41,790 nucleotides of DNA from Candidatus Heimdallarchaeota archaeon (GCA_019894795.1 JAGXNV010000004.1:1-41790); one strand, 5' to 3'; shown: positions 22,067-31,434, counted from the stretch's first letter. A program made the numbers and translations. Notes: generated by a model from the letters alone, not told the origin.

Positions 22067-22225
22067 TTGCCAGTTACAAACCCAGAATACCGTGCTATTG
22101 CTCGTTCGCATATCATGAATAGAAAAGTATGTAGAAAGTGTTATGCCACAAATCCAGCTAATGCTAAAAAATGCAGAAAATGCAGATCTCCAGAACTTCG
22201 AATGAAACGTTCAAACAAGAAGTAG
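22067..22225 (+). CDS. rpl40e: 50S ribosomal protein L40e
   Basis: A 52-residue zinc protein of the large ribosomal subunit. The sequence opens MPVTNPEYRAIARSHIMNRK and has the L40e zinc site VCRKCYATNP...AKKCRKCRSPEL (CxxC twice), ending in a basic RMKRSNKK tail. The length matches archaeal L40e, which lacks the ubiquitin fused to the eukaryotic form. The start is TTG at 22067, with GAGG nine bases upstream; the ATG inside (codon 17) would cut into the conserved part. It stands as a single gene with small gaps on both sides. Confidence 0.9.
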   Translation: MPVTNPEYRAIARSHIMNRKVCRKCYATNPANAKKCRKCRSPELRMKRSNKK

Positions 22226-22350
22226 CTAGATGAGCACACCATGTTTAGTGTGTTTACATAAGACTTAAATGCAAATTAATTTCTCATTTATTTGATTGTT
22301 ATTTATATGCTAAATAAGAACTCTGAACGGTATTATAACGTGATAAGGAT

Positions 22351-23250
22351 ATGAGTGCCGAAATTGAAAAAATGAGCTTAGAAGAGAAAAAAGATCATTT
22401 AGGGACACTAAGATTGAAACGAAAAGAGTTCATTGACAAACTCCAAGAATGCAACCAAAAACGTAATGAAATCAGGAGTATTCGCGATCAGAAGAATAAG
22501 GAAGCTAAAGATTTATTTAATGAAGCTAAAGTTTCTAAAGAGCGAAGAGACCAGATAAATGAAGAAGTTCAGGTTCGCAAACAAATGCGGGACATTCTCC
22601 GTGAAGATGCAGACAAGATTGGTAAGAGACTTGTTGAATTAGGATCAAGGATAAAGGATGTAGGTGTTCCAAAAAATAGAAAGGTAGGAGAAAAAATTCG
22701 CCGTTTAGAAAGACAACTAGAAACAACTCCCTTTTTAACCAAGGAAATGGAGAAAAGTACTCTTAGTCAGCTGGAAGAACTTAGTGCTGAATTTGAAAGG
22801 ATAGAACAGTTCAAGGATTTGAGAAGTGAAGTACATGATATTCAGAATAAACTTCGATATATGCAAACTGAGATTAAAACATATCATACAAGCGTAACTA
22901 CACTCGCCAAAGAATCACAGATTCATCAAGAGAAAATGCTTGCAGCAACAAAGAAAGCAAGAAAAATAAAAGATGAATCAGACAATGCACACGCAGAAGT
23001 AATTTCACTCAGCGGTCAAATAACAGAAATTCGGAAAACACTTGATGGTTTAACTCAAGACGTTAAGAAATTGTCAAGCGAATTCGGAATTGAACTTCAA
23101 GCAGTTAGAAAAGCTAGAAAAGTTGAAGCGAAACGAGCCAGAGACGAGAAACTTGATGCTAAAGCTGAGGAAATTCTCGTCAGATTTAACGATGGAAATA
23201 AATTGACTCTAGATGAATTCAAAGTTCTCATGGAAAGAGGCCTTATCTAA
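22351..23250 (+). CDS. COG1340-type archaeal coiled-coil protein
   Basis: A 299-residue, almost entirely helical protein. Long coils cover about 5-105 and 125-255, with a break near 110-130 holding the family mark RRLERQLETTPFLTKEMEKS (usually LExkqQTs-x-L-x3-EE). The C-terminal KAEEILVRFNDGNKLTLDEFKVLMERGL matches the short helical end conserved in the family. This is the widespread archaeal family COG1340, often mislabelled as a phosphoserine phosphatase; its function is unknown. A TATA-like TTATTTATATG lies about 45 bases before the ATG. The ribosome site is weak (GATAAGGAT). Confidence 0.8.
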   Translation: MSAEIEKMSLEEKKDHLGTLRLKRKEFIDKLQECNQKRNEIRSIRDQKNKEAKDLFNEAKVSKERRDQINEEVQVRKQMRDILREDADKIGKRLVELGSRIKDVGVPKNRKVGEKIRRLERQLETTPFLTKEMEKSTLSQLEELSAEFERIEQFKDLRSEVHDIQNKLRYMQTEIKTYHTSVTTLAKESQIHQEKMLAATKKARKIKDESDNAHAEVISLSGQITEIRKTLDGLTQDVKKLSSEFGIELQAVRKARKVEAKRARDEKLDAKAEEILVRFNDGNKLTLDEFKVLMERGLI

Positions 23251-23369
23251 CACAAATTTCTACTTTCTCGCCAATTATTTCTTTTTGGTATAAATTTTAA
23301 TACTCGCTGTATTCACAATTCTTAAAATAGCCCATTTTAAGCAAACATAAAATAACTTAGGGGTTAAGT

Positions 23370-23873
23370 GTGAAACTACCAGTATGTCTAATTGATGTTC
23401 AAACAAACACTCTATGCAGGAAATGCAAACAACTATATCAAGAAGGTAAAATTAACGATTCAGATATGGAATTATCCAAGATATTGGTTAACCTCTCAAA
23501 AGGCAATAAAGCTATAAAGGATATCGCGTTCTACTCCTCAGTAGAGTTAGATGATGTTATTATTCTAGTTACACGAAGACAGGATGTGCCAATATTATCT
23601 CAACCTGAGGTAATGGATAGCATTTCAAAATATGCCCATAAAGAAGTAAGATTTCTAGAAAAAACAAATGACCCTCGAAGACTTGTTGAAAGTCTCATCA
23701 ATCCTATTCCTGTGACAAATGTTTCTACTTTGTATATTCCACCTTTTAGTGATAAGGAATATAAAATAGAGATTGATCAAAAATATAGAGAGGAATTACC
23801 AATACCTGAAAATGTTATCATTCAAACAGTTAAGTCTGTATTAAATACTGAAGCACATATAGAATTCACATAG
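23370..23873 (+). CDS. NusA-like KH-domain protein with N-terminal zinc knuckle
   Basis: A 167-residue protein of an archaeal KH family. The N-terminus MKLPVCLIDVQTNTLCRKCK carries three cysteines in the family's position (C-x(9)-CxxC), and DSDMELSKILVNL matches the helix that follows. The rest has a KH-like order of strand, helix, strand: IAFYSSVELDDVIILVTRR, PEVMDSISKYAHKEVRFLE, RRLVESLINPIPVTNVSTLYIPP. The usual GxxG loop is weak here (it reads LSQPEVMD), so RNA binding may be altered. Relatives are annotated as NusA-like or translation-associated. The start is GTG at 23370 after GGGGTTAA. Confidence 0.65.
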   Translation: MKLPVCLIDVQTNTLCRKCKQLYQEGKINDSDMELSKILVNLSKGNKAIKDIAFYSSVELDDVIILVTRRQDVPILSQPEVMDSISKYAHKEVRFLEKTNDPRRLVESLINPIPVTNVSTLYIPPFSDKEYKIEIDQKYREELPIPENVIIQTVKSVLNTEAHIEFT

Positions 23874-23997
23874 AGAAGAATTAAATTCATTTCAAATCAG
23901 CAAAGTAAAGAAGGGTAGTATCATCTATCGGAGGGAAAATTTTGTTAGTCTTTTCAATCGGTACTAATTTAAACACATACTTGTTACACAATTTGTA

Positions 23998-24357
23998 ATG
24001 TCTTTCAGTTACAAACAAGTTATAGCTGTACGAACAGACCTGAAAATGTCTAAAGGTAAAACAGCCGTCCAAGTTGCCCACGGGTCTATTTCTTCCTATT
24101 TGAAAGCAAGGAAATACTATCCTGATTGGGCTGATAGATGGGTGGCAGAAGGGCAGAAAAAGGTGACAGTTAAAATAAAGTCAGAAGAGGAAATCCATGT
24201 GCTAGCAGAAAAAGCGAGAAGATTGGACATTCCTTTTGCAGTGATTAATGACGCGGGATTAACACAATTAGCTCCAGGGACAACAACTGTAATTGGGATA
24301 GGCCCCTCTTTGGAACAAAACATTGACAAGGTCACAAAAGAATTACCACTATTATAA
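23998..24357 (+). CDS. pth2: Peptidyl-tRNA hydrolase, Pth2 type
   Basis: A 119-residue archaeal/eukaryotic Pth2, which frees tRNAs from abandoned peptides. Family motifs are clear: KQVIAVRTDLKMSKGKTAVQVAHG (with the catalytic lysine and histidine region), KKVTVKIKSEEE, and the C-terminal PFAVINDAGLTQLAPGTTTVIGIGP. The length is normal. No GGTGA precedes the ATG, so translation may be leaderless or depend on another signal. truD follows 13 bases after its stop. Confidence 0.93.
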   Translation: MSFSYKQVIAVRTDLKMSKGKTAVQVAHGSISSYLKARKYYPDWADRWVAEGQKKVTVKIKSEEEIHVLAEKARRLDIPFAVINDAGLTQLAPGTTTVIGIGPSLEQNIDKVTKELPLL

Positions 24358-24370
24358 GAGGTTTAACATA

Positions 24371-25624
24371 ATGAAGAACACAGATTCTTCTGAATTATTA
24401 ACACCGGTAATTACACGATCTCAGGGAATAGGTGGAAAAATCAAAAGTTACTCAGAAGATTTTATCGTATGTGAAATTATCGAGAATAATATTAAATTAG
24501 ATCCTCGAGAAGAAGAATTTGAGTTGCCAGGAAAACCTGGATTATTCCTCCATTTAGTATTGATAAAGAAGGATATTGATACGTCTGATGCATTAGATTG
24601 GATAGCAAAACTATGGAAATTAGATCGGAATGACATTAGTATAGCAGGTTCAAAGGATAAAAAAGCTTTAACCGCACAGAGGGTTTGTATCTGGGGGCTA
24701 AGAGAAAGATTCGACCGGGGTGAGCTTGAGAGAATAGATTTACCAACCATAAAAACTCTCTCTCTAAATTTAAAGCTGAAAGGTATCAGACTTGGAGATC
24801 TCTGGGGAAATGCGTTTGATATTAGTATTCGTGAAATAAGCAAATCATTAGAAGAAACAAGGGACCAAATTGAGAAATTATTTGAGGAGGTTAAGGAATT
24901 AGGGGGAGTGCAAAATGGTTTTGGTATTCAAAGGTTTGGTGAGTTGAGACCAATAACACATCATGTCGGCAAAAAATTGGTGCAAGGCGATTTCAAACAA
25001 GCTCTCAGATTATATTTAGGTAAAGTTTTTGAAGGAGAATCTGAAGAAATACAACGTGCACGGAAATCTTTTTGGGAGAACGAGAATTGTAATGAAGCTC
25101 TTGAGCTTTTTCCTTCATTTTTATCAATAGAAAGAAAAATTCTAAGATTATTGTTGAAAAATAGAATGAACTACAAACAAGTTTTCTTTGCTTTACCGCA
25201 GCAATTCAGAAAATTATTCGTGCACGCTTATCAAGCACAATTATTCAATAAATATTTGACCATCAGATGGGATGAACATTCTCAAAATTTACAAGAAAGT
25301 ATCACGGGAGAAAAAATACAAAATAACAGAATTTATGCGCCAATAATTGGACGTAAAACAGTCCTAACTGGAGATGTCCAACGCATTTATGAGGGAATCC
25401 TAAATGATGAGAGGATAGACTTTAGCATATTCCAAAATCCTGAAATACAAAAAATAGGGGGTGTAGGCACATTTAGATCAATAAGCTTCCTTCCCAGAAA
25501 TCTTCATATTAAGAGTATAGAACAAGATGATGCGAATATTTCAAAAACAAAGGCAGAAATTTCTTTTGAAATTCAAAAAGGGTCATATGCAACTGAGTTA
25601 TTACGAGAGATAACAAAGAACTGA
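24371..25624 (+). CDS. truD: tRNA pseudouridine synthase TruD
   Basis: A 417-residue TruD, which makes pseudouridine 13 in tRNA. Motif order: GKIKSYSEDFIVCEI near the N-terminus; the catalytic block IAGSKDKKALTAQRVCIWG with the conserved aspartate in GSKDK; NGFGIQRFGELRP, the family's N-x-FG-x-QRFG signature; and FVHAYQAQLFNKYLTIRW in the C-terminal half. ATG 24371 is chosen because GAGGT lies about 10 bases upstream; a longer TTG start at 24323 would overlap pth2. The two genes form a tRNA-function pair. Confidence 0.92.
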   Translation: MKNTDSSELLTPVITRSQGIGGKIKSYSEDFIVCEIIENNIKLDPREEEFELPGKPGLFLHLVLIKKDIDTSDALDWIAKLWKLDRNDISIAGSKDKKALTAQRVCIWGLRERFDRGELERIDLPTIKTLSLNLKLKGIRLGDLWGNAFDISIREISKSLEETRDQIEKLFEEVKELGGVQNGFGIQRFGELRPITHHVGKKLVQGDFKQALRLYLGKVFEGESEEIQRARKSFWENENCNEALELFPSFLSIERKILRLLLKNRMNYKQVFFALPQQFRKLFVHAYQAQLFNKYLTIRWDEHSQNLQESITGEKIQNNRIYAPIIGRKTVLTGDVQRIYEGILNDERIDFSIFQNPEIQKIGGVGTFRSISFLPRNLHIKSIEQDDANISKTKAEISFEIQKGSYATELLREITKN

Positions 25625-25740
25625 CCTTTAATACGTGTGTAATGTATGTAGGGAATTATTCAAATAAGGAAGATAAATTAGTGAAAATAACAGACATTAC
25701 AGGTATTTAGCTTCAGAAAATATCAGAGAGTGAATCAACA

Positions 25741-26604
25741 ATGTTTACCTTAATAGATCGTAAAGATGTTACACCAGAGAGTGTTTGGTTTAAAATTAAG
25801 GCACCAAACGTAGCTAAAGTCTGCAAAGCAGGACAGTTTGTTATTATCAGAGCTAATGACCGTGGAGAAAGAATACCTTTAACCATTGCTGATTGGGATG
25901 TAGAAGGAGGGTGGATATCAGTTATCTTCCAAAAAGTTGGGGCAAGTACTTTTGAACTTGCAGATTTATGCGCCGGTGATGATTTACAAGATTGTGTTGG
26001 ACCTTTAGGAATTCCTACACATGTTGAAGGTGCAGGAAATACTGTGGTTATTGGCGGAGGATTAGGAATAGCTATTGCAACACCAGTTGCTAGAGCATAC
26101 AAGCAAGCTGGAAACCAAACTGAAGTTATTATTGGAGCTAGAAAGAAAGAACTGTTATTCAATGTAGAAGAAATCCAAGGATTTGCTGATGAATTATTCA
26201 TCTGTACTGATGATGGTTCAGAGGGAAGACATGGTTTTGTTACAGATCAGCTACTTGAAATGATTGAAAGTGGGCAACAGATAGATACGGTGTTTTGCGT
26301 TGGACCACCAATTATGATGAAGTTTGTTGCTAAGGTAACTGAACCTTTCAACTTAAAGACTATTGCAAGTCTCAATACCATTATGCTTGATGGTACAGGA
26401 ATGTGTGGCGCCTGCAGGGTCACAGTTGGAGGAGAAACAAAATTCGCTTGCGTAGATGGACCTGATTTTGATGCTCATCTTGTCGAATGGGAAGAAACAA
26501 TGTCTCGATTATCAAGTTACAAAGAGGAAGAGAAAGAAGCGATGGAATATTATCAAGAGCATCATGAAGGATGCAAATGCGATAAGAACGGTGAAGAAAG
26601 ATGA
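25741..26604 (+). CDS. nfnA: NfnA/SudB-type FAD/NAD-binding subunit
   Basis: A 287-residue flavoprotein of the ferredoxin reductase/PyrK fold. It has the FAD-binding RIPLTIAD, the NAD-binding VVIGGGLGIAIATPVARAYK, and a C-terminal [2Fe-2S] region, LDGTGMCGACRV with a further FACVDGPDFD cysteine. The tail HHEGCKCDKNGEE adds two more cysteines. This is the small subunit of NADH-dependent reduced ferredoxin:NADP oxidoreductase (Nfn), which couples NADH, NADPH and ferredoxin by electron bifurcation; the older names are SudB and sulfide dehydrogenase beta. The large subunit follows with a 4-base ATGA overlap, so the pair is coupled. A PyrK role is less likely because no dihydroorotate dehydrogenase gene is near. 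Confidence 0.85.
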   Translation: MFTLIDRKDVTPESVWFKIKAPNVAKVCKAGQFVIIRANDRGERIPLTIADWDVEGGWISVIFQKVGASTFELADLCAGDDLQDCVGPLGIPTHVEGAGNTVVIGGGLGIAIATPVARAYKQAGNQTEVIIGARKKELLFNVEEIQGFADELFICTDDGSEGRHGFVTDQLLEMIESGQQIDTVFCVGPPIMMKFVAKVTEPFNLKTIASLNTIMLDGTGMCGACRVTVGGETKFACVDGPDFDAHLVEWEETMSRLSSYKEEEKEAMEYYQEHHEGCKCDKNGEER

Positions 26605-28040
26605 GCGCACAAAGAAAACCTCGACCTCAAATTATCAGATCAAAACTTCCAATGCCTTGTCAAGAACCATCAGATAGAGTGCAAAATTTCGATGAGGTAC
26701 CTTATGGATATAATGAAGCAGAAGCAGTATTTGAAGCTCAACGTTGCCTTCAGTGTAAAAACCAACCTTGTGTTAGTGGCTGCCCCGTTGAAGTTCCAAT
26801 CCGTGATTTTATCACTTTAATAAAAGACAGAAAATTTCTAGAAGCAGCTGCTGTAATCAAAACAAAGAACAGTTTACCGGCAGTTACAGGGAGAGTCTGT
26901 CCGCAGGAATCGCAATGTGAAACTAAATGTGTGATGGGAAGAAGACATCAACCTGTAGCTATTGGTAATTTAGAAAGGTTTGCAGCTGATTATGCTCGTG
27001 ATCATGGTGAAGAAGTCCCCGTACTTCCTCTACCAACGGAAAAATCTGTTGCGATTGTAGGAGCTGGTCCAGCAGGATTAACATGTGCAGGAGATCTGGC
27101 TCTGTTAGGACACGATGTAACTGTATATGAAGCACTACACGCTCCAGGAGGAGTATTAATCTATGGTATACCAGAATTCCGTCTACCAAAAGATATTGTC
27201 ACATATGAAATTGATTTCCTTAAGAAACTAGGTGTGAAAATCAATTTAAACTTCATTGTGGGAAACAATAAGACAGTTGATGAACTACTAGAGGAGTTCG
27301 ATGCAGTTTTTATCGGTTCAGGAGCTGGTGCTCCCCGATTTCTCAACATTCCAGGAATAAATCTGGTGAATGTGTATAGTGCAAACGAATATCTTACTCG
27401 CGTTAATCTCTTAAAAGGCTACAAATTCCCTGAGTATAAAACCCCAGTCAAAATTGGGAAAACAGTTTTGATTATAGGAGCAGGAAATGTTGCAATGGAT
27501 TCAGCTCGAACAGCTAAACGCCTTGGTGCAGAACACTCTATAATAGTTTACCGTCGAAGTAAGAAAGAATGTCCTGCAAGACAAGAAGAGGTTCATCATG
27601 CAGATGAAGAGGATATTGAATTCAGATTTCTAACTAATCCTATTAGAATTATAGGTGATGAATTAGGAAAAGTGAGAGCTGTTGAATGTCTTCACTATGA
27701 ATTAGGTGAACCAGATGAAACAGGACGAGCTAAACCGATACCAATACCAGGATCTGAGCATCTTGTAGAATGTGAAGTTGTGGTTATTGCTGTGGGAAAT
27801 GATCCAAATCCGACCATACCTCGAACAACACCAGATTTAGAGATATCACGTTGGGGTACAATTGTAACAAATAGAACTACAGGAACAACTAGTAAAGAAC
27901 GAGTATATGCAGGTGGTGACATAGCCACAGGAGCTGCAACTGTAATAGCAGCTATGGGAGCAGGAAAAGTTGCAGCAAAAAGCATACACAGACAAATAAT
28001 GGGATTAGAAAACGAAGAAACTGTTGAATCGCCTAATTGA
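26601..28040 (+). CDS. nfnB: NfnB/SudA-type large subunit (GltD-like)
   Basis: A 479-residue iron-sulfur flavoprotein. The N-terminal domain holds eight cysteines for two [4Fe-4S] clusters: RCLQCKNQPCVSGCPVEVP and VCPQESQCETKCVMG. Then come the FAD fold VAIVGAGPAGLTCAGDLALLGH, a GGVLIYGIPEFRLPK motif, the NADPH fold VLIIGAGNVAMDSARTAKRLG and the closing VYAGGDIATGAATVIAAMGAGK. All are typical of the GltD/NfnB family. Paired with the upstream small subunit it fits Nfn transhydrogenase rather than a stand-alone glutamate synthase, for which the large amidotransferase gene would be expected nearby. Normal length. The ATG overlaps the nfnA stop. Confidence 0.88.
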   Translation: MSAQRKPRPQIIRSKLPMPCQEPSDRVQNFDEVPYGYNEAEAVFEAQRCLQCKNQPCVSGCPVEVPIRDFITLIKDRKFLEAAAVIKTKNSLPAVTGRVCPQESQCETKCVMGRRHQPVAIGNLERFAADYARDHGEEVPVLPLPTEKSVAIVGAGPAGLTCAGDLALLGHDVTVYEALHAPGGVLIYGIPEFRLPKDIVTYEIDFLKKLGVKINLNFIVGNNKTVDELLEEFDAVFIGSGAGAPRFLNIPGINLVNVYSANEYLTRVNLLKGYKFPEYKTPVKIGKTVLIIGAGNVAMDSARTAKRLGAEHSIIVYRRSKKECPARQEEVHHADEEDIEFRFLTNPIRIIGDELGKVRAVECLHYELGEPDETGRAKPIPIPGSEHLVECEVVVIAVGNDPNPTIPRTTPDLEISRWGTIVTNRTTGTTSKERVYAGGDIATGAATVIAAMGAGKVAAKSIHRQIMGLENEETVESPN

Positions 28041-28044
28041 TTTC

Positions 28045-28488
28045 TTATTCCTCTCTTTTTATCATTAAATATGCATCACTATTATCTTGGTAATACTTTC
28101 TGATTCTTGATTCTATTCTGAAACCAAGTGATTCGTAGAGTTCAATAGCTCGTTGGTTATCAATGTTTACTTCCAGTTTTACGCTGCTAAAATCTAAAAT
28201 ATCCACACGGTTCAAGAAATGATTAAGCAGTTCTTTGCCTAACCCTTTTCCCCTATATTCGTCTAGGATTGCAAATGAAAGGATATGAGCTTGCCTGGGA
28301 ACAGGAGTATATCCTCCAATAAGAAAACCTACCATTTTACCGTCTTGCTCCATCACACAACACAATTCTGGAGCACCGAAATAGAGACTACCTATGAGCA
28401 CTTCCCCAAACGGATATGGAAAACTCCTCCGTTCTATTTCAAAAACTTGAGGAATGTCAGTCGTCATCATAGGTCGTATTTGATTCAT
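28045..28488 (-). CDS. RimI-like GNAT N-acetyltransferase
   Basis: A 147-residue GNAT enzyme. It starts IRPMMTTDIPQVFEIERRSFPYPFG like archaeal RimI/Ard1, has the acetyl-CoA pyrophosphate loop ILDEYRGKGLGKELLNHFL (R-x-x-G-x-G/A), then LEVNIDNQRAIELYESLGF and a final YLMIKRE. Archaeal relatives acetylate protein N-termini, including the ribosomal and Alba proteins. The substrate here is not evident. It lies only 4 bases from the nfnB stop, convergent. Confidence 0.85.
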   Translation of the reverse strand: MNQIRPMMTTDIPQVFEIERRSFPYPFGEVLIGSLYFGAPELCCVMEQDGKMVGFLIGGYTPVPRQAHILSFAILDEYRGKGLGKELLNHFLNRVDILDFSSVKLEVNIDNQRAIELYESLGFRIESRIRKYYQDNSDAYLMIKREE

Positions 28489-28630
28489 AGAAGTCTTACA
28501 GCTCCGGAACTTAGTAATCTCTTTCGTTTAGGTTTTTTTAGTTTTCTCAATAACTATTTAATTTGATGCAAACATTTAAACTAAATATGTTGAAATTAAG
28601 TTATTCAGAAAGTTACATGAGTTGTATAAT

Positions 28631-29047
28631 GTGAGTAAGAAATTAGCTGCTGACTATGAACGAAAGTTAGTCAATAGATTCTGGGAATATGGATTTGCAG
28701 TTATGCGAGCACCATCTTCCTCAGGCACAAGTCTTATGCCAAGACCAGATGTATTAGCAGGCTCTGCAGAGAAGGGAATGATACTAGCTTTGGAGGTTAA
28801 AACTTGTAGACAAAACACATTTTATGTGCAAAAACATCAAATTGAAGGACTAATGGAATTTGCTCAAAGAATAGGAGGACGACCTTATCTAGCAGTGAAA
28901 TTTGTTGGAAAAAGAATGGATTTTCTTTTTCTAGAAGTTCCTGATGGTTTAACACATAGCAGCGGAGATAGCTATAGGGTTAAATATACTGATCTAATGG
29001 AAAATGGAACAGATTTTTTTACATTGATAAACGAAAAAAAACCTTAG
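28631..29047 (+). CDS. hjc: Holliday junction resolvase Hjc
   Basis: A 138-residue archaeal junction resolvase of the nuclease fold. The catalytic line-up is visible: E near the N-terminus (AADYERKLVNRFWEYGF), RAPSSSGTSLMPRPDVLAG with the key aspartate, and ILALEVKTCRQ with E-x-K; then FYVQKHQIEGLMEFAQRIGGRPYLAVKF. It cuts four-way DNA junctions in recombination. GTG 28631 gives the usual short N-terminus; TTG 28622 is three codons upstream and no clear GGTGA exists for either. The pelota gene follows 55 bases downstream. Confidence 0.9.
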   Translation: MSKKLAADYERKLVNRFWEYGFAVMRAPSSSGTSLMPRPDVLAGSAEKGMILALEVKTCRQNTFYVQKHQIEGLMEFAQRIGGRPYLAVKFVGKRMDFLFLEVPDGLTHSSGDSYRVKYTDLMENGTDFFTLINEKKP

Positions 29048-29102
29048 AAATTAGATATAAAAGATTTAAAATAAACAAAAAAGAAGAACAGGTCGAATTC
29101 GT

Positions 29103-30191
29103 ATGAAAATCCTCAAGAAAGATTATAAACGCGGTTTCGTTGAGCTTATCCCTGAAAACGTAGGGGATCTTTACGCTATTTATCGAATCCTCAAGTCCGG
29201 AGACAAAGTTAGAGCTACTACGTCTAGAAGAATAAGAAGGAAAGATGATGATACTAGAGCAGATGCAGGCGAGCGTGTAAAAATGACTCTTGGGATTGAA
29301 GTAGAAGAATTCGCATTTCACGGTTTTGGTGATAATCTAAGATTTAAAGGAAAGGTCATTGATGGTCCAGAGGATTTGATTTCATTAGGAACTTATCATA
29401 CTATAGCATTGTCACTCATGGAAAAAATACAGATTACAAAATTTGAATGGACAGCTATGGAAAGAAAAGTTCTGGAGGAGGTTGAAAAATCTTCAATGTT
29501 AGCTCAAATAGTAATTATCACAATCGAAGACAATAATGCGTGTATTGCTCTTGTAACACAGTTTTCCGTGAAAATTTTATCAGAGTTCTCCCCATCAGTA
29601 ACAAGAAAATTCAGCGATGTTAAACAACATACGAGCGAAATGGGTTTGTTTTTTAATGATGTTCTACAGTTATTACAAGATACAAATGAACAATATTCTC
29701 CCCAAACAATCATTCTTGCTGGACCTGGTTTCACACCTGAAAATTTTCTGGCATATCTGAAGAATCGAGACCAAAAAATTGCATCGAAAACCATTTTTGT
29801 ACATTCAAGCATGGGGGGTAGAGGGGGATTAAAAGAAGTTCTTTCTCAAAAACTTCCAGAAAAAATCGCCAAAGAACAAAGAGTTGCTTATGAATTCAGA
29901 TTGCTTGATGAAGTATTCAAACGTATTGGCCAAGAAACTGGAGATGTAACATATGGTTTTGAAAATGTAAAAAACGCTCTGACAGTGGGTGCTGTTGAAA
30001 CACTTCTGATAAGTGACGATCAATTAGGCATTGAGGATCTAAAGAAAAGAAAAGAGATAGATAATCTTGTTGAGATCAACTCAGAAATGAGGGGAAAGAC
30101 AGTTTTGATGTCTGTATATCACGATTCAGGAGAACAGCTTTCTAAGCTAGGTGGGATTGCAGCTCTACTCCGCTATGCTCTCCGAGAATAA
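29103..30191 (+). CDS. pelA: mRNA surveillance protein Pelota
   Basis: A 362-residue Pelota (Dom34), the ribosome rescue factor that works with aEF1A and ABCE1 on stalled ribosomes. The N-terminal Sm-like domain is clear: MKILKKDYKRGFVELIPENVGDLYAIYRIL, then GDKVRATTSRRIRR. The middle eRF1-like domain has MLAQIVIITIEDNNACIALV and a C-terminal eRF1-type domain ends GAVETLLISDDQL... LGGIAALLRYALR. There is no GGQ motif, as expected for Pelota. The length is normal. The ATG has an AGGTCG site about eight bases upstream. It ends next to the convergent radical SAM gene. Confidence 0.95.
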   Translation: MKILKKDYKRGFVELIPENVGDLYAIYRILKSGDKVRATTSRRIRRKDDDTRADAGERVKMTLGIEVEEFAFHGFGDNLRFKGKVIDGPEDLISLGTYHTIALSLMEKIQITKFEWTAMERKVLEEVEKSSMLAQIVIITIEDNNACIALVTQFSVKILSEFSPSVTRKFSDVKQHTSEMGLFFNDVLQLLQDTNEQYSPQTIILAGPGFTPENFLAYLKNRDQKIASKTIFVHSSMGGRGGLKEVLSQKLPEKIAKEQRVAYEFRLLDEVFKRIGQETGDVTYGFENVKNALTVGAVETLLISDDQLGIEDLKKRKEIDNLVEINSEMRGKTVLMSVYHDSGEQLSKLGGIAALLRYALRE

Positions 30192-30193
30192 CC

Positions 30194-31297
30194 TCACTTT
30201 TTTTCAAAAATCGGATCCAAGTATGTAATTATCCCATTTTCATGAGGGTATTGATGGATCACTTGAATTGCAATTATTTCACCTCTGAACTTGTTGACCA
30301 TATCATCGCTATATTTCTGAGCTACTTTCCAGTTAGTGTAGATCATGACTTTTTCTTCATCTATCTCAACAAGTTCTTCAGGAACACCAAAATTCTTGAT
30401 TAACATGTTTGCAACTTTAGTTAATCCCTCTGAATCTCGTATTATTATTCTAGCTCTTACTAGCAAGCCATCCTCCGTTATTTCATCTGAGGGTATTGCA
30501 AAATTCTTTGCTCTTCTTTTGAGACGGTTTCTTAATTGAATTCTATCCTTGTAGCTCGATGAACAATAGTGCAATGTCACTGTCTTACTAGTATTGTTTT
30601 TTAGAATTGCCAACGCTAGTTCCTCACTCCCTTTAACAGCAGCACTAACATCTGTTTTAGTGTGGAAACCCAATTTGTTCATTATCAGTAAGTTTTCTTC
30701 TGTTATCTCAAGTTCGTTCAAATTGACAAAATCCAGTTTTGTTGATTCTGCAAAATCAATGATAGTTTGAATCTCTTTCTCTTTATCAGGAATAACGGGA
30801 ATTTCAAAGCCCACATCCCACGAAAATGTTTTTGCTATTGTAATTGAATTTTTCATCTCTTCATTCAATTGTAGTCGGGGAGGGTGAAAACGTATCTCAT
30901 CTAAACCTGAAGAGTGTAATGTCTTGAGATCTGTTTGGTTGAGAGAGTATGAAGTATAAAGATGACAATGAAACGCTTTGCCAAATTTCTCTTTTAATTT
31001 CGATATATATTCTACAGTTCTATCTATATTAGAAGAAGGGTCTCCTCCTGTTATGCCAGCACCCAACGCGGAAATCATTTCCGCTTCTTCGAAGGCTTCA
31101 GAAATTGAATGAATCTGTTTCTCATTAGCAAAAATAATGTCATTTCTTTTCTCTTTTGATAAAGGACAATAGAAGCAATTTGAATCACATGTTCCTGTAA
31201 TAAATAGCACTACTTTTGAGCCTAGGGAGCATAATTGACATCCTTTTGGGATTGTTCCCTTTACTTTATTACTATACCAACTGGTGACTCTTTTCAT
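30194..31297 (-). CDS. COG2108-type radical SAM protein
   Basis: A 367-residue radical SAM protein with the canonical CX3CX2C site, TCDSNCFYCPLS (C37, C41, C44). A second cysteine pair, KGCQLCSLG (C20, C23), lies just before it; this extra N-terminal pair fits the COG2108 group related to pyruvate formate-lyase activase. ITGGDPSSN is the glycine-rich SAM loop (GGE-like). The middle has a barrel with EIRFHPP and VNLNELEI. The C-terminal 120 residues form a separate domain (LVRARIIIRDSEGLTKVANML). The reaction is unknown for the family. It is convergent with pelota and divergent from the membrane protease gene. Confidence 0.75.
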   Translation of the reverse strand: MKRVTSWYSNKVKGTIPKGCQLCSLGSKVVLFITGTCDSNCFYCPLSKEKRNDIIFANEKQIHSISEAFEEAEMISALGAGITGGDPSSNIDRTVEYISKLKEKFGKAFHCHLYTSYSLNQTDLKTLHSSGLDEIRFHPPRLQLNEEMKNSITIAKTFSWDVGFEIPVIPDKEKEIQTIIDFAESTKLDFVNLNELEITEENLLIMNKLGFHTKTDVSAAVKGSEELALAILKNNTSKTVTLHYCSSSYKDRIQLRNRLKRRAKNFAIPSDEITEDGLLVRARIIIRDSEGLTKVANMLIKNFGVPEELVEIDEEKVMIYTNWKVAQKYSDDMVNKFRGEIIAIQVIHQYPHENGIITYLDPIFEKK

Positions 31298-31434
31298 CTA
31301 AAGAAAAAATTATTCTGCTATTAAAAAGAATCAGTTTGAGCTGATTATTATTCCAGAGAACAATCAAGACAGATATAGAAATAAGTAAAAATAGGTTCGT
31401 TTAGAGATGATTAAACTAGTGGGAAAAGATTCAA

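Noticed and set aside
25713-26201. 162-residue ORF antisense to nfnA
   Set aside because: The plus strand has the conserved flavoprotein with all motifs; the antisense frame is a by-product of its codon use.
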